Numbered from the stretch's first letter, positions 49,428-63,531 are shown. The stretch is 64,000 nt of DNA from Paramecium sonneborni (GCA_905182985.1 CAJJDN010000123.1:153205-217204), one strand, 5' to 3'. Made by a program: numbers and translations. Notes: generated by a model from the letters alone, not told the origin.

Positions 49428-52400
49428 ATGAAATAATATAATAAAATAATGAAATTATCATAGTTAATATATGAATACCTGCATAGGAAATACACAAAAA
49501 CCAAATAAAAGAGTGATGATTCATATTCAAAGCAAGTATATCATCTATTTTAATAAACAAGATAGAATTTGAAAATGGAGACACAGTAAATTTAAAGGGT
49601 TTTTCATCTTCTGAATTAAAAAATAAAATTTCTACAATATAATCATTGGGGAGTGTTATTTGGAGATATTTGAAGAGACCTTTCAATCATATATTTGCGA
49701 TAATTAGCATTATATGTTTAAGCATAAGTCAAAATGATTCTTAAGTTATATATGGATTTGTCATTCCATTTCTATTTAGTATAGTAATGTATTTAATAAA
49801 AACATTTTATTACATGATATTGGTATATGAAGAGGATAATTTAATAAACAGAAGAAAAGTGATAGTATTTAAGAAATTGAGGAAGATGTTGCAAAATAAA
49901 AAAATCGGTTTAATGGAATATGAATAAAAACTAAATAAGATATAATTAGTATAAAGTTAGAGAACTGAGAAAGCAATGGTGCCTTAATCTCCTTAACCTT
50001 TAACAGAATTGAATGAGAACACAAAAATAAGTATAATAGAAACAATAAAATGGGAGGATTTAGAAATTGGAGATATAATAATATTATAAAGGAATGAGAT
50101 ATGTCCAGCAGATTGTTTAATATTAGAATCAAATTAAGAGAAATGCTATGTAAATAATGCATGTGTAAGTGGACAGACAGATGAAGGGATAAAGTTTGCT
50201 AATGAATTAACATCTTTACCTAAGATGCATTAATTTAAAGGTAATGGATTTGAATATCGATTATTATTAAGTGGTAAAGTAACATTTGATAAGGATTATA
50301 AATCTGAATCTTTTTATACAGGATTCATAAGATTAAAGAATGATCCTTAGGCTGTTGATATCAAAAGTGAGAATATTCTCTATAGAGGATAATAATTATA
50401 AACATGTGATTATGTTTATGGATTGATATTGAGTTGTGGGTTAAATTGTAAATATTATTATTTAAGTAATTTCGAAAAATCTACAAAGTCTTTTTTTGAA
50501 AATAAAATGGATACTTTCTATAAATTTACTTTAATATTAATAATTTTATTATCTTTTGGTTCATGGATGATTGAATCCATTAGATATATTGATAAAGGTT
50601 GGAGAATTAAACATTTAGCTGATTATTTTCTAATATATTTGAATATGTTTCCATATTATTTGATAGGTTTATTGGATATATTATAAATTCTTAGTTCAAC
50701 TTTAAAATTATTTTAATTCAATAAACAAAAAGGAAGTTAGAGTGCTGAAAGTTAATAAGAATTTAACATATTTGTAAATCAAAAAATGGATTTAAACACT
50801 ATATATAGTAAATTAAATCCAACTCCAATAGCTGATTTATCATTAGTTGATTCTGTTATTTTTGATAAAACATGTACAATGACAATACCATTATTTAAGA
50901 TTAAATTAATTTTCTTAAATGATACATTTTATGTAATACATAATAAAACATTTAAAAATATTATTCAATGGAAAAAGTACTAGAAAGAAGTCATAGATAA
51001 TTAAGAATTACTTTTTATTTAAGATTCATCATTATCACCTAATCAAATTTCATCAATCAAAGTATCAATTCATCATCGACCTATGAGTCCTACTAAAAGA
51101 ACTTCGATTTCACCTTGGAGATTAGAGGATAATTTAGTGAATATTGAACCTAATATTGAGTAAGATATAAGGGAAACTAGTTAATAGGATGAAGTTAATT
51201 TTAATGCTGAAGAAATTGCAGATGATCATTCTAAATTAAAAGAAATACATAGAACTAAACCACCTAAATTATTTTAAATTGATTCTTGGGAATCTGGAAT
51301 TGATTTTGGAGGAATGATTAATTAATTAAATGAACAAAGAATCATTAAATCTTAATCTCCTATCAAAGAAACTGCAAAAAGAAAGTTTAGTGAAAGAAGA
51401 CCTATTTTAGAAAAAATGGAACCATAAAAAAAACTATCTGCTGATCGATTTTATAAAACTGATGAATTCAATATTCTATATGATCGATAAGATGATTTTA
51501 CAAGCAATGAAAAAGAAATATTCAGTAAATCTTTAACTCCAGAATATAGAGGAGTTATTGAAGAAGCCTTATTTATTCTCATTATTTGTCATAATACTTA
51601 AACTAAATATCTTAAGAAATAGGATTCGTTATAACAAGAATTTAATAATCAAATTGATTAACTATAGATTACTTTAGCTTAAAATTACGATTATAAATTC
51701 ATTGGATCTACATTTGGAAAAAATAAATATATTATTGAAATTAAAGAAAATTTACTTGAAATTCCAGTAACAGTTATTTAATTAGATAATACAAAATTAT
51801 CTGTAATAACCTAAATCACAGATTATAATAAATTGTTAGCCTTTTAATTTAATGACAAATTTGAATATATTCAATATATCAGAGAAGATGGTTTAGAATT
51901 AATTGAAGGTATCAATATGGATAAGGATGATAAAGATGTTTGGAATGGAATTATTAATAAAATTATTTAAAAAGGTTGTAGACCAATCATATATTATAAA
52001 TTTAATATGGATTAAAATAGTTATAATTAATTTATAAGGAATCCATAAGAAGAAATTAAAAATAAAAACAATCAATTAGAAGTTGTTTTAATTATTGGAG
52101 TATAAGAAAAAATAAAAAAATAATTAAAGGATATTATTACGTTTTATCAAAATGCTGACATATCAATATGGATTGCTAGTGGTGATAATAAAAATAAAGT
52201 ATTGCCTATTGCATACAAATCAAATATATTGAAAGAAAATATTCATATTCTTAAAATAGAGTCTAATGATATGATATCTTAATAAATTAAGTAACATATT
52301 TTATGGTGTTATAATAACTTAATTAAATAATTAAGAGAAGAACAAGCAGAAAAAAAAAATAATCAAAAACTTAGCAGTCCTAATAATAAGAGAAAATCAA

Positions 52401-55400
52401 TAAATTTTGCTAGAAGAGCCAGTACAAGAGGAGTTTTACTTGGAATAAATAAAAATTTATCAAAAACGAAACCTTTTTGTATAATGATTGAAGGAAAGGC
52501 TCTTGAGATTATTGAAAATGATTCAAATTTATATAATCATCTGGCTTTTTTAGTTTCATTTTGTACTCATCTTATTGGATATTCTATGAATAAATACCAA
52601 AAAGGTGTTTTAATTAAAATTCTATAGAAGAAATAATTATAAAGAAGGAGAATATTAGTAGTTGGAGATGAAGCCAATGATTCTATTATCATGGAAAAAT
52701 CAGATTTTGCAATACAAATTCAGAATGAGAGAATTAATTAAGATAGCAAAATTGAAAAAATGGAATAAATAGAAAGACTTAAAAAAGAATCAAATTAAAA
52801 TAATCCTAATAAATTATCAAAGTATAAATAATTATAACTAAACTACTCTAATAAATAATTAGAAAAATTTTTATATTCTAAGTTAAGATATATGAGTACA
52901 GCTGATTTAATTATTAAGGATATGAATAATCTAGTTACATTATTATTTTATGACAGTAGAAAACATGCAGAATTTCTAGAAAATTTAATGGTATATGCCT
53001 TTTATAGATGTTATCTAATAATGTTTTGCATATTCTTCCAGTGTATTCTGGATGTTCAAAATGAAATCCCACCTCTCCCATATTTCTAATCGATCATGTT
53101 TATTTTACCTTCTTTATTATTATATAAGTAATCAATTCTAAATTCAAGAAATATAACAGATTTTAAATAATAATTAGTTTACTTCTATAATTAGAATTGG
53201 ATACAGTTTAGAAAGCACAAATATTGGTTATTCATTTACAAAGTATTATTGTTTTCAATTTTCGAATCATTTATTGTTATAATAATTTAAAAGTACATTG
53301 AATTTTATACCAATGATGGCAGAGATTTTGATAATTCAATTTAATCCTTATAGATGTACACAATAATTATTTTTGTTGAACAAAGCAAATGGATATATGA
53401 TAATATAATCTATTGGTTGGTATTATAATTAATACTATATTTATTAACACTCGTAAGTTATATTTAAATCTTTTAAGAGACTTACTATTAAATACTTGAA
53501 CATTTGATAAGTATTCAAAGTATTTTTTATATCATACTAATCATTTTGATAGTTTTTACAGTTGAATAATTACTGTTTTAGTTTATTCCTTATAGTATTG
53601 ATAAATTAACTTTTTCAGTATAAGATAAGGGTGAAATTTGCAAAAAATTGGAGCCAGTATAGATTCATTATTCACAAAAGAAGAACAATAGTTTGCTTCT
53701 ACTGAATATATAAAAATATGCTTTAAAATTGTTTAAAAATGAAGACGATATGGACTCTTCAATAAGATCAATGTTGTCAGGTATGGCTTTGAGCGAGAAG
53801 AGTATAAAAATAAATAAATTTACTTAGCAATTCAAAAACATTTAGTTGGAAACAAAATATCAATTGAATGAGTTAACATCTATTTTAGAATATTATCGAT
53901 TTTATTATCCATTGAGTTGGATGCTTGTTGAAGGAGCAATATTGCTGTAAATTTGGTTTGTAAATAAGGATTTTGATTATACATGGTTACTTTATTTTTC
54001 ATATGGGTACAACGGTACTCAAATATTAATGGCTTTATTTATATACACGTCAGTATTTAAGAAGTATCATTTCAGATTGTCAAAGATATTGATTTTATCA
54101 CGTCTTTTGTACAAGATTGTTTATGATATATACTTTTTTTAGCAGAATGATAATTCATTAAGTGATATGCTGATAATGTAGTTGTTTATGCTTTAACCAT
54201 TGATTGATGACAGACCTTTGACAATAATATTCTATTGTATAATAGTGAATATAAGTTTTATAATAAGATTCAGTGCAAACAACACATCTATAAATTAAAA
54301 TATTAATACATATATAATGCTAAATTATTATCTGATAGCATTTATGTAGACAGCTTTAAGTAGCGGGATGCATTTGAGAGTGTAAAGAAATTTGAGATAG
54401 GAGTTCATTTAGAATTTGTAACTGAATTAGAAAATAAATTCGATAAGTGATACGCTATCAATATTGATGCCAAAGTTCATAAGAAATATGATAAATTAGA
54501 AGGGAGAGTTTGATATATAAGAGAATTAAGGAGAAGTGGCAATACTATTTTGTGACATTTGTCAATTTGATACAATAATAAAGGTGTAATAATAGAATGT
54601 GGTTCATTTGCTAGATATTTTATTTAGACAATACGATTCTTTATGTAATCAATATAATTTACAGAAGATTGAAACAGTTGGTAAGACTTACATGGCTGCA
54701 TCTGGATTGAAGAATTTAATATCATAAAATAATATAAATCCAGTTCTAAGAGCTTTATAAGTAGCATTTGAGATGCAAAAGTTTGCATTATCTTAAAGTT
54801 TTGGATAGACTGAGAATATAGTGGTAAAGATAGGAGTACATTATGGAAATGTGATTGCTGGTGTAATAGGATATCATAAACCATAATTTTCATTGATTGG
54901 TGATACCGTGAATACAACAAGTAGAGTATGTTCTACAGCATAGGATAATTAGATAAAAATATCTGAAGAGGCCTTTAAATAGGTTTAATCATGTGTTGAT
55001 TTTACATTCACTTTAGATATAGTGGAAGCTAAAGGAAAAGGACAATTGACTACTTATTTAGTATAGGAAGTGATGAAAGAGAAGATATCTAGAAAAAGAT
55101 TGAGAAAACTTAAAGACGACATGTCGATATTTATGAACAGAGATGATTATGCATGTAAATAAAGAAACTCTAATTTTTAATTCAAGAATTCTCGTAAACC
55201 TACTATTGTTTAATCAAGTATTAAAATAGTTACTCCATAATTAATGCATAAATCAAGTATTAATTTAGATAATCCAAATGTTGCATTAAATAATAGCAAT
55301 AATAATAATAATAATAATGTATCTTAACATCATTCTAGAGGTGAGAGTGATCAAATGTAAGCACCAATAAAGGAATAATAACCACAAACGATAACAGGTC

Positions 55401-56881
55401 AAAATTTAATTGAAGCTCTAGAAATCAAATTAGCAAGAGAGAATCTCGTATTTGAAGATAATCTAGAGTTTCCATTGATTGAAGTAGATAAAGATAAAAT
55501 AAAGTAAATGCATTAATCGGAAGATGAGTTTAAAGAGATGGATGTATTGATTTTGGATAAAAAAAGATTATATTTAGATTTTCATTCAGATGTTGATGAA
55601 GAGGTCATTTAAGAGTTTTATTAGTAATTAATAAAATAAAATAAAATATTAGTCATTCTTTTAGAACTTGGAATGGGTATCTTAATTCTGATATAGAATA
55701 CATCTACAATTTTGATTGATGATATATTTAGAGAAATTATTGTATGGTATATCAATGTTGTTTAAGGATATTTGATTGTATTTGTCAAACTAATATTTAT
55801 TTGTTTATTATTAAATGAATAATATTGTCGTCACTTTTTTGAATAGAAATACTTTATTGGATTCTATATTTTTATTTTAATTTGGTGGATTATGCATATC
55901 TTTAGTGTGAAAGAAGGAATAATTGGAGAAGTTTGTATCGCTATAGGTATATTTCTGTCATTTTTGACTTAACTCAATCCCATAATTAAGATGAAATACA
56001 AAGTAGTAGAAAGTATTGTTATGATAAGTATGAATATCATTGCAGTTGTAGTAAATGATTGGGAGAAATCATTAATCTATTATGCAAGTTTATTATAAGT
56101 GATATTTGTATCGAATCAAATATATAAGTTTTTGAAGAATGTTGAAGCTTATAATTAGAAATGTAAATTAAAATCTAAACATGAATAATTAGATTAGTTA
56201 GTTAAACATTAATTACCAACTCATATGCTTGATCAATTCTTATAATTGTAATAATCAAGAGCAGTTTTAAAAGATTAACATGAAGATGTTACACTTTTAT
56301 TTGCTGATATTGCTGGATTCACTGAATATTCAAGTAAAGTTGCTCCTGAATAAGTTGTATTTATGTTACGGAATTTATTCACTGAATTTGATAAATGTTG
56401 CCAAGATAAAAATGTTTATAAATTATATACAATTGGTGATTGTTATGTTGTTATGGGAATGGTTGATGCTAAAGATAGAAATCCTGCCTTAGAAGCTAAA
56501 AATACTGTTGAAATGGGATTTGAAATGATTAATATCATAAGTAAAGTCAGAGATAAAATTAATAATTCAGATCTAGATATGAGAATAGGTATTCATACAG
56601 GAAGAATTATTGGAGGAGTTCTAGGTACTGATATTGTTAGATATGATATATATGGACCGGATGTCTTAATCGCTAATAAAATGGAATCTAAAGGGGAAAG
56701 AGGTAAAGTTTAAGTCTCTGAAACTACTAAAAAAACATTAGAATTATGTTATCCTGAAGAATTTTAGTATTATTCTCATTGCATTGTAGAAATACCTTCA
56801 ATTGAAAGAAAAACTGAAGGTCATTTCATTTAAATTAAAACATTCCAAGAACCTTCTATGGATGTATAGAATTATAATTGA
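49428..56881 (+). CDS. P-type ATPase-guanylyl cyclase fusion
   Basis: One 26-nt intron (49536-49561) near the start; 2,476 codons, 2,475 residues. The N-terminal half follows P-type (flippase-like) ATPase order: paired TMs, actuator region with SGQTDE, phosphorylation motif VIFDKTCTMT (Asp471), ASGDNKNKVLPIA, and hinge VVGDEANDSIIM (about 1071), then more TMs. The C-terminal half holds two cyclase catalytic domains, each after membrane helices. The first (about 1695-1880; LFCDICQFD, KIETVGKTYMAASG) carries the Glu that selects guanine. The second (about 2275-2440; LFADIAGFTEYS, YTIGDCYVV, RIGIHTGRIIGG) carries both metal-binding Asp. The C2-like domain thus precedes the C1-like one. Family knowledge: ciliates and apicomplexans make cGMP with such fusions. 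The ATPase motif deviations suggest this half does not pump. Confidence 0.92.
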
Positions 56882-56899
56882 AATTATACTCCCCCTTTA

Positions 56900-58484
56900 T
56901 TTATTATTGTGATTCTTTTTTATTTTATTCTAATGCTTCTTAATATATTCCATAAAATATAGAATCTTTCTCTCATAATAAATCTTTTGTCTATCCAAAC
57001 TCTTTCGTTTTCCCTTAATCGACTACTAATATTCTAATATTTTCAATCAATAATTAATTACTTATCACAATGTAAAATTGTTTTAATCCTATAAGCAATG
57101 GTAATATCCTCTCTCTTTTAATAATATTTAGATTATCTTGAGTATTTCTGTTTCGACATCTTTATTAGCAGTGGCTTCATCAATTAAAACTACTTTGCTC
57201 TTTTTCAATACAGCTCTGGCAATACAAATCCATTACTTCTCTCCTGACTCAAATTATCATCCCCTTCACTAATTTAACTACTTAAACCATTCCTCTGAAT
57301 AGTCAAATCTTTCAAACAATATTACTCTAATACCTATATGATTTCTTCATCTGTTCTTTAATTTAAAGGATAAATGTTTTCTCTCAAAGTCCCCCTTCAT
57401 AATCATTGTTATATGTTCTCTTAATTATTTCAAAGATATAGTTGATATATCTACATTATCTATTACTATCTTTCCATCTAAAGCTTCTAAAATTCTTAAA
57501 AGTGTCAATGTTACAGTTGACTTTCCAGCTACAGTTCTTCCTATCACTCCAATCTTATCTTAAGGATCTATTGTAAAATTTAAATTTTTTAATGCAGGTT
57601 TCAATCCTTCTCTATATCTTACTGAATAATTTATATAATCTATTCGACCTTATTTTGGCCAATGATCTAAATAATTTTCAAAATGAGATTCTTATAAATG
57701 ATTATTTAAAACCTGCTGCTGTTGGTTTAATCTTTCTAAATACCAAACATCTTTCAAATGATACCAATCCCAATTATAATTAACTAAATGCTTAAACACA
57801 TTCTGAAACATTTCCATCTATTTATGTTGCATATATGAATAATAATCCTGCCAAAGAAGGAAGAGAAAAAGAATAAAATACACAATATACTAAGGCCATT
57901 GTGCATTTACAAATAACTTTACTAATCCCAATATCAACATAAACCAAACCTGAAATTCTATCATTTCCAAAAATACTTTACGATTTACATCCATATTATC
58001 ACTAAGTTTCTCTATAAATTTACTCTCCTTTTTAAATACTTTCATATAACTCTACCCATTTATACATTCTCCAAATAAACTTAAAATTGGACTTTTAGAT
58101 ATTGATTCCAATCTTTGTAATTCTCTACTTGCTTATACATATAACTATTAAATCCACCAGCTTAAAAAAAAATAAATAAACAAAGGAATCAACATATAGA
58201 CAGTACTTTAATATATTGTCTCTCTAATTTAAATTTTAAGTTCATTTTATATTAATTTTTATTTATCATTATTTAAAAATATACATATTCTATTTTTAAG
58301 CTAATTTTCTAATAAATCATTTATTCTTACAAAGATGGATAAATCCAAGTAACAAATAAATTCCTGAAAAATCCTACTTTTTCTCTGGCTGTTTTTTTTT
58401 GATCGGGATAATGGTTTCTACAAAACTTCCAAAATCTCGAAAACCATCATTAATCAATCCTTTTTTTAAATTATCACTACTCAT
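56900..58484 (-). pseudogene. Deleted and frameshifted ABCC (MRP) transporter
   Basis: From ATG 58484 the reading begins like an ABCC N-terminus (after a frame break, VGFFRNLFVTWIYPSL). It then jumps to the end of the second membrane domain (SKSPILSLFGECINGQSY, VNRKVFLEMIEFQVWF) and the second nucleotide-binding domain: [37 protein letters not shown] and SKVVLIDEATANKDVET. The first membrane/ATPase half is missing. The Walker A Gly is Val, the LSGGQ/LSxGQ signature is disrupted, and the last part changes frame repeatedly. Intact relatives need about 4 kb, against 1.6 kb here. A dead, internally deleted duplicate is the simplest reading. It lies tail-to-tail with the guanylyl cyclase gene. Confidence 0.8.
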
Positions 58485-58582
58485 AAAATGTAAAGAAAGA
58501 ATTTATAATAAATATTAAATCTATTATAATTGTAATGTATAATTGATTAATGTGGCTGTTATAAAATATTAATATTTAAATA

Positions 58583-60270
58583 ATGAGAACAAATCAAGGT
58601 TCAAGTAATGATTTACTTAATCGTTAAAATCAAGCAAGAAGAGAAATTGATCCTTCAGTACCTAATTCTCCTAATGCTTGGAGAGATATGACTATTTAAG
58701 CTGGTTTTGTATCAAGAGAAAAATATAATTAATTAAAGGAACTCAATTCAAAATTGAAAGTAAGAACACTCTCTCAACAGCATAGGCAGCTTTGAGAGAT
58801 TACATGTAAGAGGGCAAAGATTAAAATAAAATACTACAGTTGAAAGAAGAAATGATATAAAAATATGAGAGAGAGAGATTAGATTGGTAAACTAAAGGAA
58901 ATGAAGTTTTGAAAACATAATTAAATGAAATGAAAATCAAGGTTCAAAAGAAGAAAACGAAAATCAGATTGTTAAAGGATTAATCAAAAGTCTTTGATAC
59001 AAAACTAGAAGAATAAAAAGGCTAATTTTAGGTTGAATTGGATAGGGTTTAACGACTCTCTGACACTTTAGCAAATGAAATGTATTAATCTTTAATTATG
59101 AATTAGCAAGGATCATGAAAAAAGGTTTTCATTATTGAAAGATGAAAATTCAGTTATAAAATAAGCTTTTATTTCCAAAGAAGAATAATGTAAATATCTT
59201 GAAATGGGAATAAAGGATGATAAATAAACCATATAACTTTTAGAATCAAAAATAAAAGAATAATATGAAGAAAAAAAAATTTTATAATTAACAATTGATA
59301 ATTTAAATACTAAAAATGAAGATTTTGAAAAACTTATTAAAACTAATGAAGAACGCTATTAATTAGATTTAAATAAATTTTAATCAGATAAATTGTAATA
59401 ACAACAAGATTTAAATTTATAAGTCAATAAAAAGAAGGAAAAGATAAAAAATATGGCCAACCAAATTTAGTAATTAGAAAATTTACTTAGTTAATAATAG
59501 AAATAAGAATTTACATTAAATAATGCAATTTCAGATAAATAATAAGAAAATATAAAATTATAAGCTCATTTAGATGATCAAAGAAATAAAACTGATTTAG
59601 CGTTAAAAGAAGCAAATTATAAAGTTTAAGAAGTTTAGGAATTGAAATCAAAATTGGAATAGGGAAATTCTTTAGTTTAAAAATATGAAGATAAATTATC
59701 TTAATTTGATAGACAGTATTAATTAGATTAAGAAGAAAAAGCAGAACTTCTACAAGAAATAGATTAATTAAATTAAGATAATAGAAGATTATAGTAATTA
59801 CTTTATGAATTAGATAATGATATATCTTATTTAAATTAATAGCATTTAGAAGTAATATTATTTGTAAATTCAAATAGAAATAATAATAAATAGAATAGAA
59901 AGTAGAATTGTTGCAACATTAATTGAATTATACTCAAAATGAATTGATTGAATCAAATAGATTAATATAAGAGCTGAAAAAGTAATAAGTTGTTAATGAG
60001 TAATAGACAGAAATCTATAAAAATAAATATATAAAATCAAAATAATGTTAGAAAACATTATAGAATGAATAAAAATATGTATAAATTGAGATCTAATAAA
60101 AGTTAGAGGATAAAGTGAAATTGATAGAGAATGAGAAAATTTAGGAAGAGAAGGAAGCATTAAAGACAAAAGATTATATTATGCATTAAAGATAAGTGTA
60201 ATAGAGTAAAATCAGGGTGCTTGATGACATTTAAAATATGATAAAACAACATAAAAAAACAAATAGTTGA
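58583..60270 (+). CDS. Long coiled-coil protein, unknown
   Basis: Introns at 58760-58785 (26 nt), 59082-59106 (25 nt) and 59852-59877 (26 nt) give 1,611 nt and 536 residues with every phase matching. About 60 residues of non-repetitive N-terminus (RREIDPSVPNSPNAWRDMTI) are followed by almost continuous coiled coil to the end, very rich in Lys, Glu, Leu and Gln; many Gln are TAA/TAG codons. No head or tail domain is recognisable. Proteins of this kind in ciliates are often basal-body, infraciliary or other cytoskeletal components, but that is only a general expectation. It converges on the alpha/beta hydrolase gene, with 85 bp between stop codons. Confidence 0.78.
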
Positions 60271-60355
60271 ATATTAATTTAAAATTATATAAAAGAATTT
60301 TACTATATCACAATTATTGTAATTTTAATAATAGATTTAATCACTTAGATTGCTT

Positions 60356-61471
60356 TCACATATTCTATTTGGATATGAAAGGTTTTTTTGATGACAGAAG
60401 GGGAGCATCTATATCAGGGATGGGAATTTAATCTTTAGTATTATTGGTAATTTTAGTATCTCTAGAGTTTTAATTCCAAGAAATTTTATCAAATTACATA
60501 ATAATAAATTAGACAGTTTCCTTCATAATATCTTGGGGTCGTTTTGAATTATGAGTGCCTTCAAATTGTTTTAGTAATTTGGTTCCTCTAAATTTTTCCA
60601 TTAGAATTTTAGGATGTTTTTCTAAGATCAATTGATCCTATTTGGCAGATAAGAATACAATAGAGGTATCATTAGATAAAGCTAGTTTAAAATTGATTTA
60701 TAGATTTACTTTGAATGATTTAAGAAATATTGAGATCATCAATATTAAATTTAGCCTCTTTTTTAATTTTAATTTTAACTAAGCACCAAAAGCAATTAAA
60801 ACAACAACTAGGTATGTTATAACTATTTGATGCTAATTCTTAACAGAGATGAGTTAAATTAGAGAAAGGACTATCACAAACTAAAACTTTGAAATTTTAA
60901 TTGAGAGTTGCTGCTATGATAGCAGTCACTGAACCCATAGATCTACCCCACAATCCAATTTATGTAATTAATGGCTGTAATACTTATAATTATGAAGTTC
61001 ACTTACTTTATTTAATCTTAAATATTCATATAGATCATTAACATCTCTTGATTCATAATATCCTAAAGAAATGTATTCACCTTATGATTATCCTGAACCT
61101 ATATAATTTTTATTATAAAATATACCAGATAAATCAATCCCACAAACAGAGATGTTGTTAGGTAATAAATATTCTAAAATCGTTAATGCTTCAACTCTAC
61201 TGCTTGAGTTCCCATGTAAATATATCATACATGGATGTGGTTTATCTTACATTCTTATTGCCTCAAATAAACTATTTAAAATTAAAGCTAAATACCTGCA
61301 TTACAAAATTAACCCTCGACAATTTTAAATTTCAAAGTCTAATCTTTTAGTTACAGTGTCTGAAACCATGAAATTCTCATTTCCCATATCTTTCAATCTA
61401 TAATTATGTCTTGGCGGTCTTACTATTGGTTTCCATAACTTTTCTGTACATCTATACGATGGTTATTTCAT
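60356..61471 (-). CDS. Alpha/beta hydrolase (S33/ABHD17-like)
   Basis: Introns at 61099-61125 (27 nt), 60975-61006 (32 nt) and 60682-60709 (28 nt) give 1,029 nt and 342 residues. Fold landmarks in order: oxyanion strand CMIYLHGNSSS; CGIDLSGSGQSQGEY, where an intron splits the Gly codon; nucleophile elbow LWGRSMGSVTA (Ser in GRSMG); acid in IVFLSAKQDQL; and catalytic His in EGTHNSKRP. The catalytic triad is complete. Relatives include serine aminopeptidase S33-type and ABHD17-like depalmitoylases in protists; the substrate cannot be told. The C-terminal tail is Ser/Lys-rich. The start codon lies 17 bp from the stop of the PI4K gene, same strand. Confidence 0.87.
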
Positions 61472-61488
61472 TTTAAATTAATATAATT

Positions 61489-63442
61489 TCAATAATGTAT
61501 AGTATTGCTTTAAAATTAAAAATAATCATATAAAATTGTATTCCAAGAATTACTTGATTATTCTATAAGATTATTTACTTTTTCATATAATACTCTTTAT
61601 TCAACATTCTCATGAAATCTTTTCTTGAATTCAATTAAATTGAAATTCTCTAAACAAGCCAAAAGATTATGTTTTGGACTAAAATGCATTAGTTTTAAAT
61701 AAGTTAATAACTCTGTCACATTTTCTTACAAAATTGCAAGCCCTATTATATAATAATGTTACTGTTTACCTGAAAATATTAGAATCTTATAATATTTAAA
61801 TAAATCACCTCCTTTTCCATCTAATAATTCTATATATTCATCTATTAATTTAAAAGGAGCCGATTCAAATCCTATATTACCTGGTGTTAATGTCAATACA
61901 AATCCAAAATCTATATGAATTATATGCCCTTCATTATCAATTAAAATATTTCCATTATGTCTATCCTTTAATTAAAATAAATAACAAATTAATGAATATC
62001 CTGCCAAACTTTCTGCAAAATTCTTTTATGCTTGTTGAAAGTTCTCAAAATTTTTTAAATAAAATTATTTCAATGAAAGATTTTAATTTTCTCTCTTTAT
62101 CTTATCTAAAGATACTGTATTTGGAATATACTCCAAAATTCCACTATTTGCAGAAATTAAAATTATATCATATGGCCTCAAAAAAAGATTTAACTATTTC
62201 AGTTTGAATATTTCATGTATTTTTTTAATCATTTACATTATTAAGAGTTCATTTCTTAAATCATCTCCTCCTTTTATAATAATCTATCTAACATCATGAG
62301 ATTTCAGATTCCCATATTTAGAACTTTGTTTTATCTTTTATTAATTAATATTCCAATCTTCTCCCCAAATTAATTTATTTGGAACTTTAGATACAACAAT
62401 ATCTTTCTCCGGTAGTTTTATCTAACTTTAAGATTTGTTTAATTTTTAGAAATCTATTTTCTATTGTGCAAATCTAATAGAATTTGTATTAATTTTATAC
62501 TTTTTTAATTCTTATATATTATATTACTAATATATTTTAATTTAAGATATTGTTTTCATCTCTTTTTCAATATCATACATCGGAATCAGTTCTGAAATAT
62601 GAATTTTAGATTATTGATTATCACTCTAGCACAGTTATAATTCAAATGGACTAATTATTAAATAAAATATATTTGTTACTTTACTGTTTCAACTATAATT
62701 TTATAAGGAACTCTTTTTGCAGTATTAAAACATGTAAATTCGTCGACTAATAAATTCACTATTATATAGGAATCTTTATTTCCAAAATTAAATGGTATTG
62801 TCAAACCCCTTAATTCAGGTTAATTATAACTTTTTAGATTATTTATTATTAGATTTATTTTTTATAAAAATTAGCTCATAGAAGCTTTTTACTTTTCTAT
62901 TTCTATTTTTTTCAATCTTAAACTTTATGCTTTTCAATTAAAAATAATCAGATCTTATATTTCCCTATAACTCTCTCTATCATTTTGAATCAATCCATCT
63001 AATTTTTTAAATATATTTTACTTTTTTAGTGGATGCTTATTTAAAATTATTTATTTTGAACGAATTCTTCTTTTAATTACTAATTTATTTATATTCCAAA
63101 ATACTTACTCTCAAAAAACTTTTATAACTTTCCTTTACTTTTTTGGATTTCGAATCCTCCTTTAAAGCCTCTAAAGTCCATACTAATCTATAATAATTAG
63201 AATTATTTGTTTAAGCATAATTATAAAGTAGCTCCTTCAGTTTTTTATCATCTGTAACATAATAAAGAAAACTTAGAATAATGAAATAATTTCTACCATA
63301 ATTGTAATAAAAATTCGTCAAATTCAGGATCCAAAATATACTTATACAAATCAAAAACATTTTGTTATATGCTGTTTTCTTATTTTCCTTAAATAGAACT
63401 TAATAACTAGTTCATTATTCTGTTTAGTTCTGTAATAGACAT
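61489..63442 (-). CDS. Phosphatidylinositol 4-kinase, PI4K-beta type
   Basis: Phosphorylates phosphatidylinositol at the 4-position, typically at Golgi and secretory membranes. The catalytic domain shows GEDWN, the glycine/activation stretch QIIIKGGDDLRNELLIMQMI, catalytic LKDRHNGNILID, metal-binding HIDFGFVL, and the PI4K-beta hallmark GNIGFESAPFKLIDEYIELL. An N-terminal helical part (about 170 residues; DPEFDEFLLQL, VWTLEAL) fits the lipid-kinase-unique region. The first intron is 63272-63296 (25 nt); further short introns lie in the linker and N-terminal part and were not all fixed. It ends at TGA 61489 after YDYFQFQSNTIHY. Part of this gene (62471-62938) is repeated exactly after the N at 63532. 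Confidence 0.88.
62471..62938. repeat. Direct repeat copy 1 (inside PI4K gene)
   Basis: 468 bp identical, as far as read, to 63533-64000. It lies in the linker between the N-terminal region and the kinase domain of the PI4K-beta-type gene. Confidence 0.9.
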
Positions 63443-63531
63443 TAAGAATAATTATTAAATTTAAATTATAAAAAAATTAATAATCCATAAATTAATAGAC
63501 AAAAAACTATTTAAAAATAAACTTTTTACTA

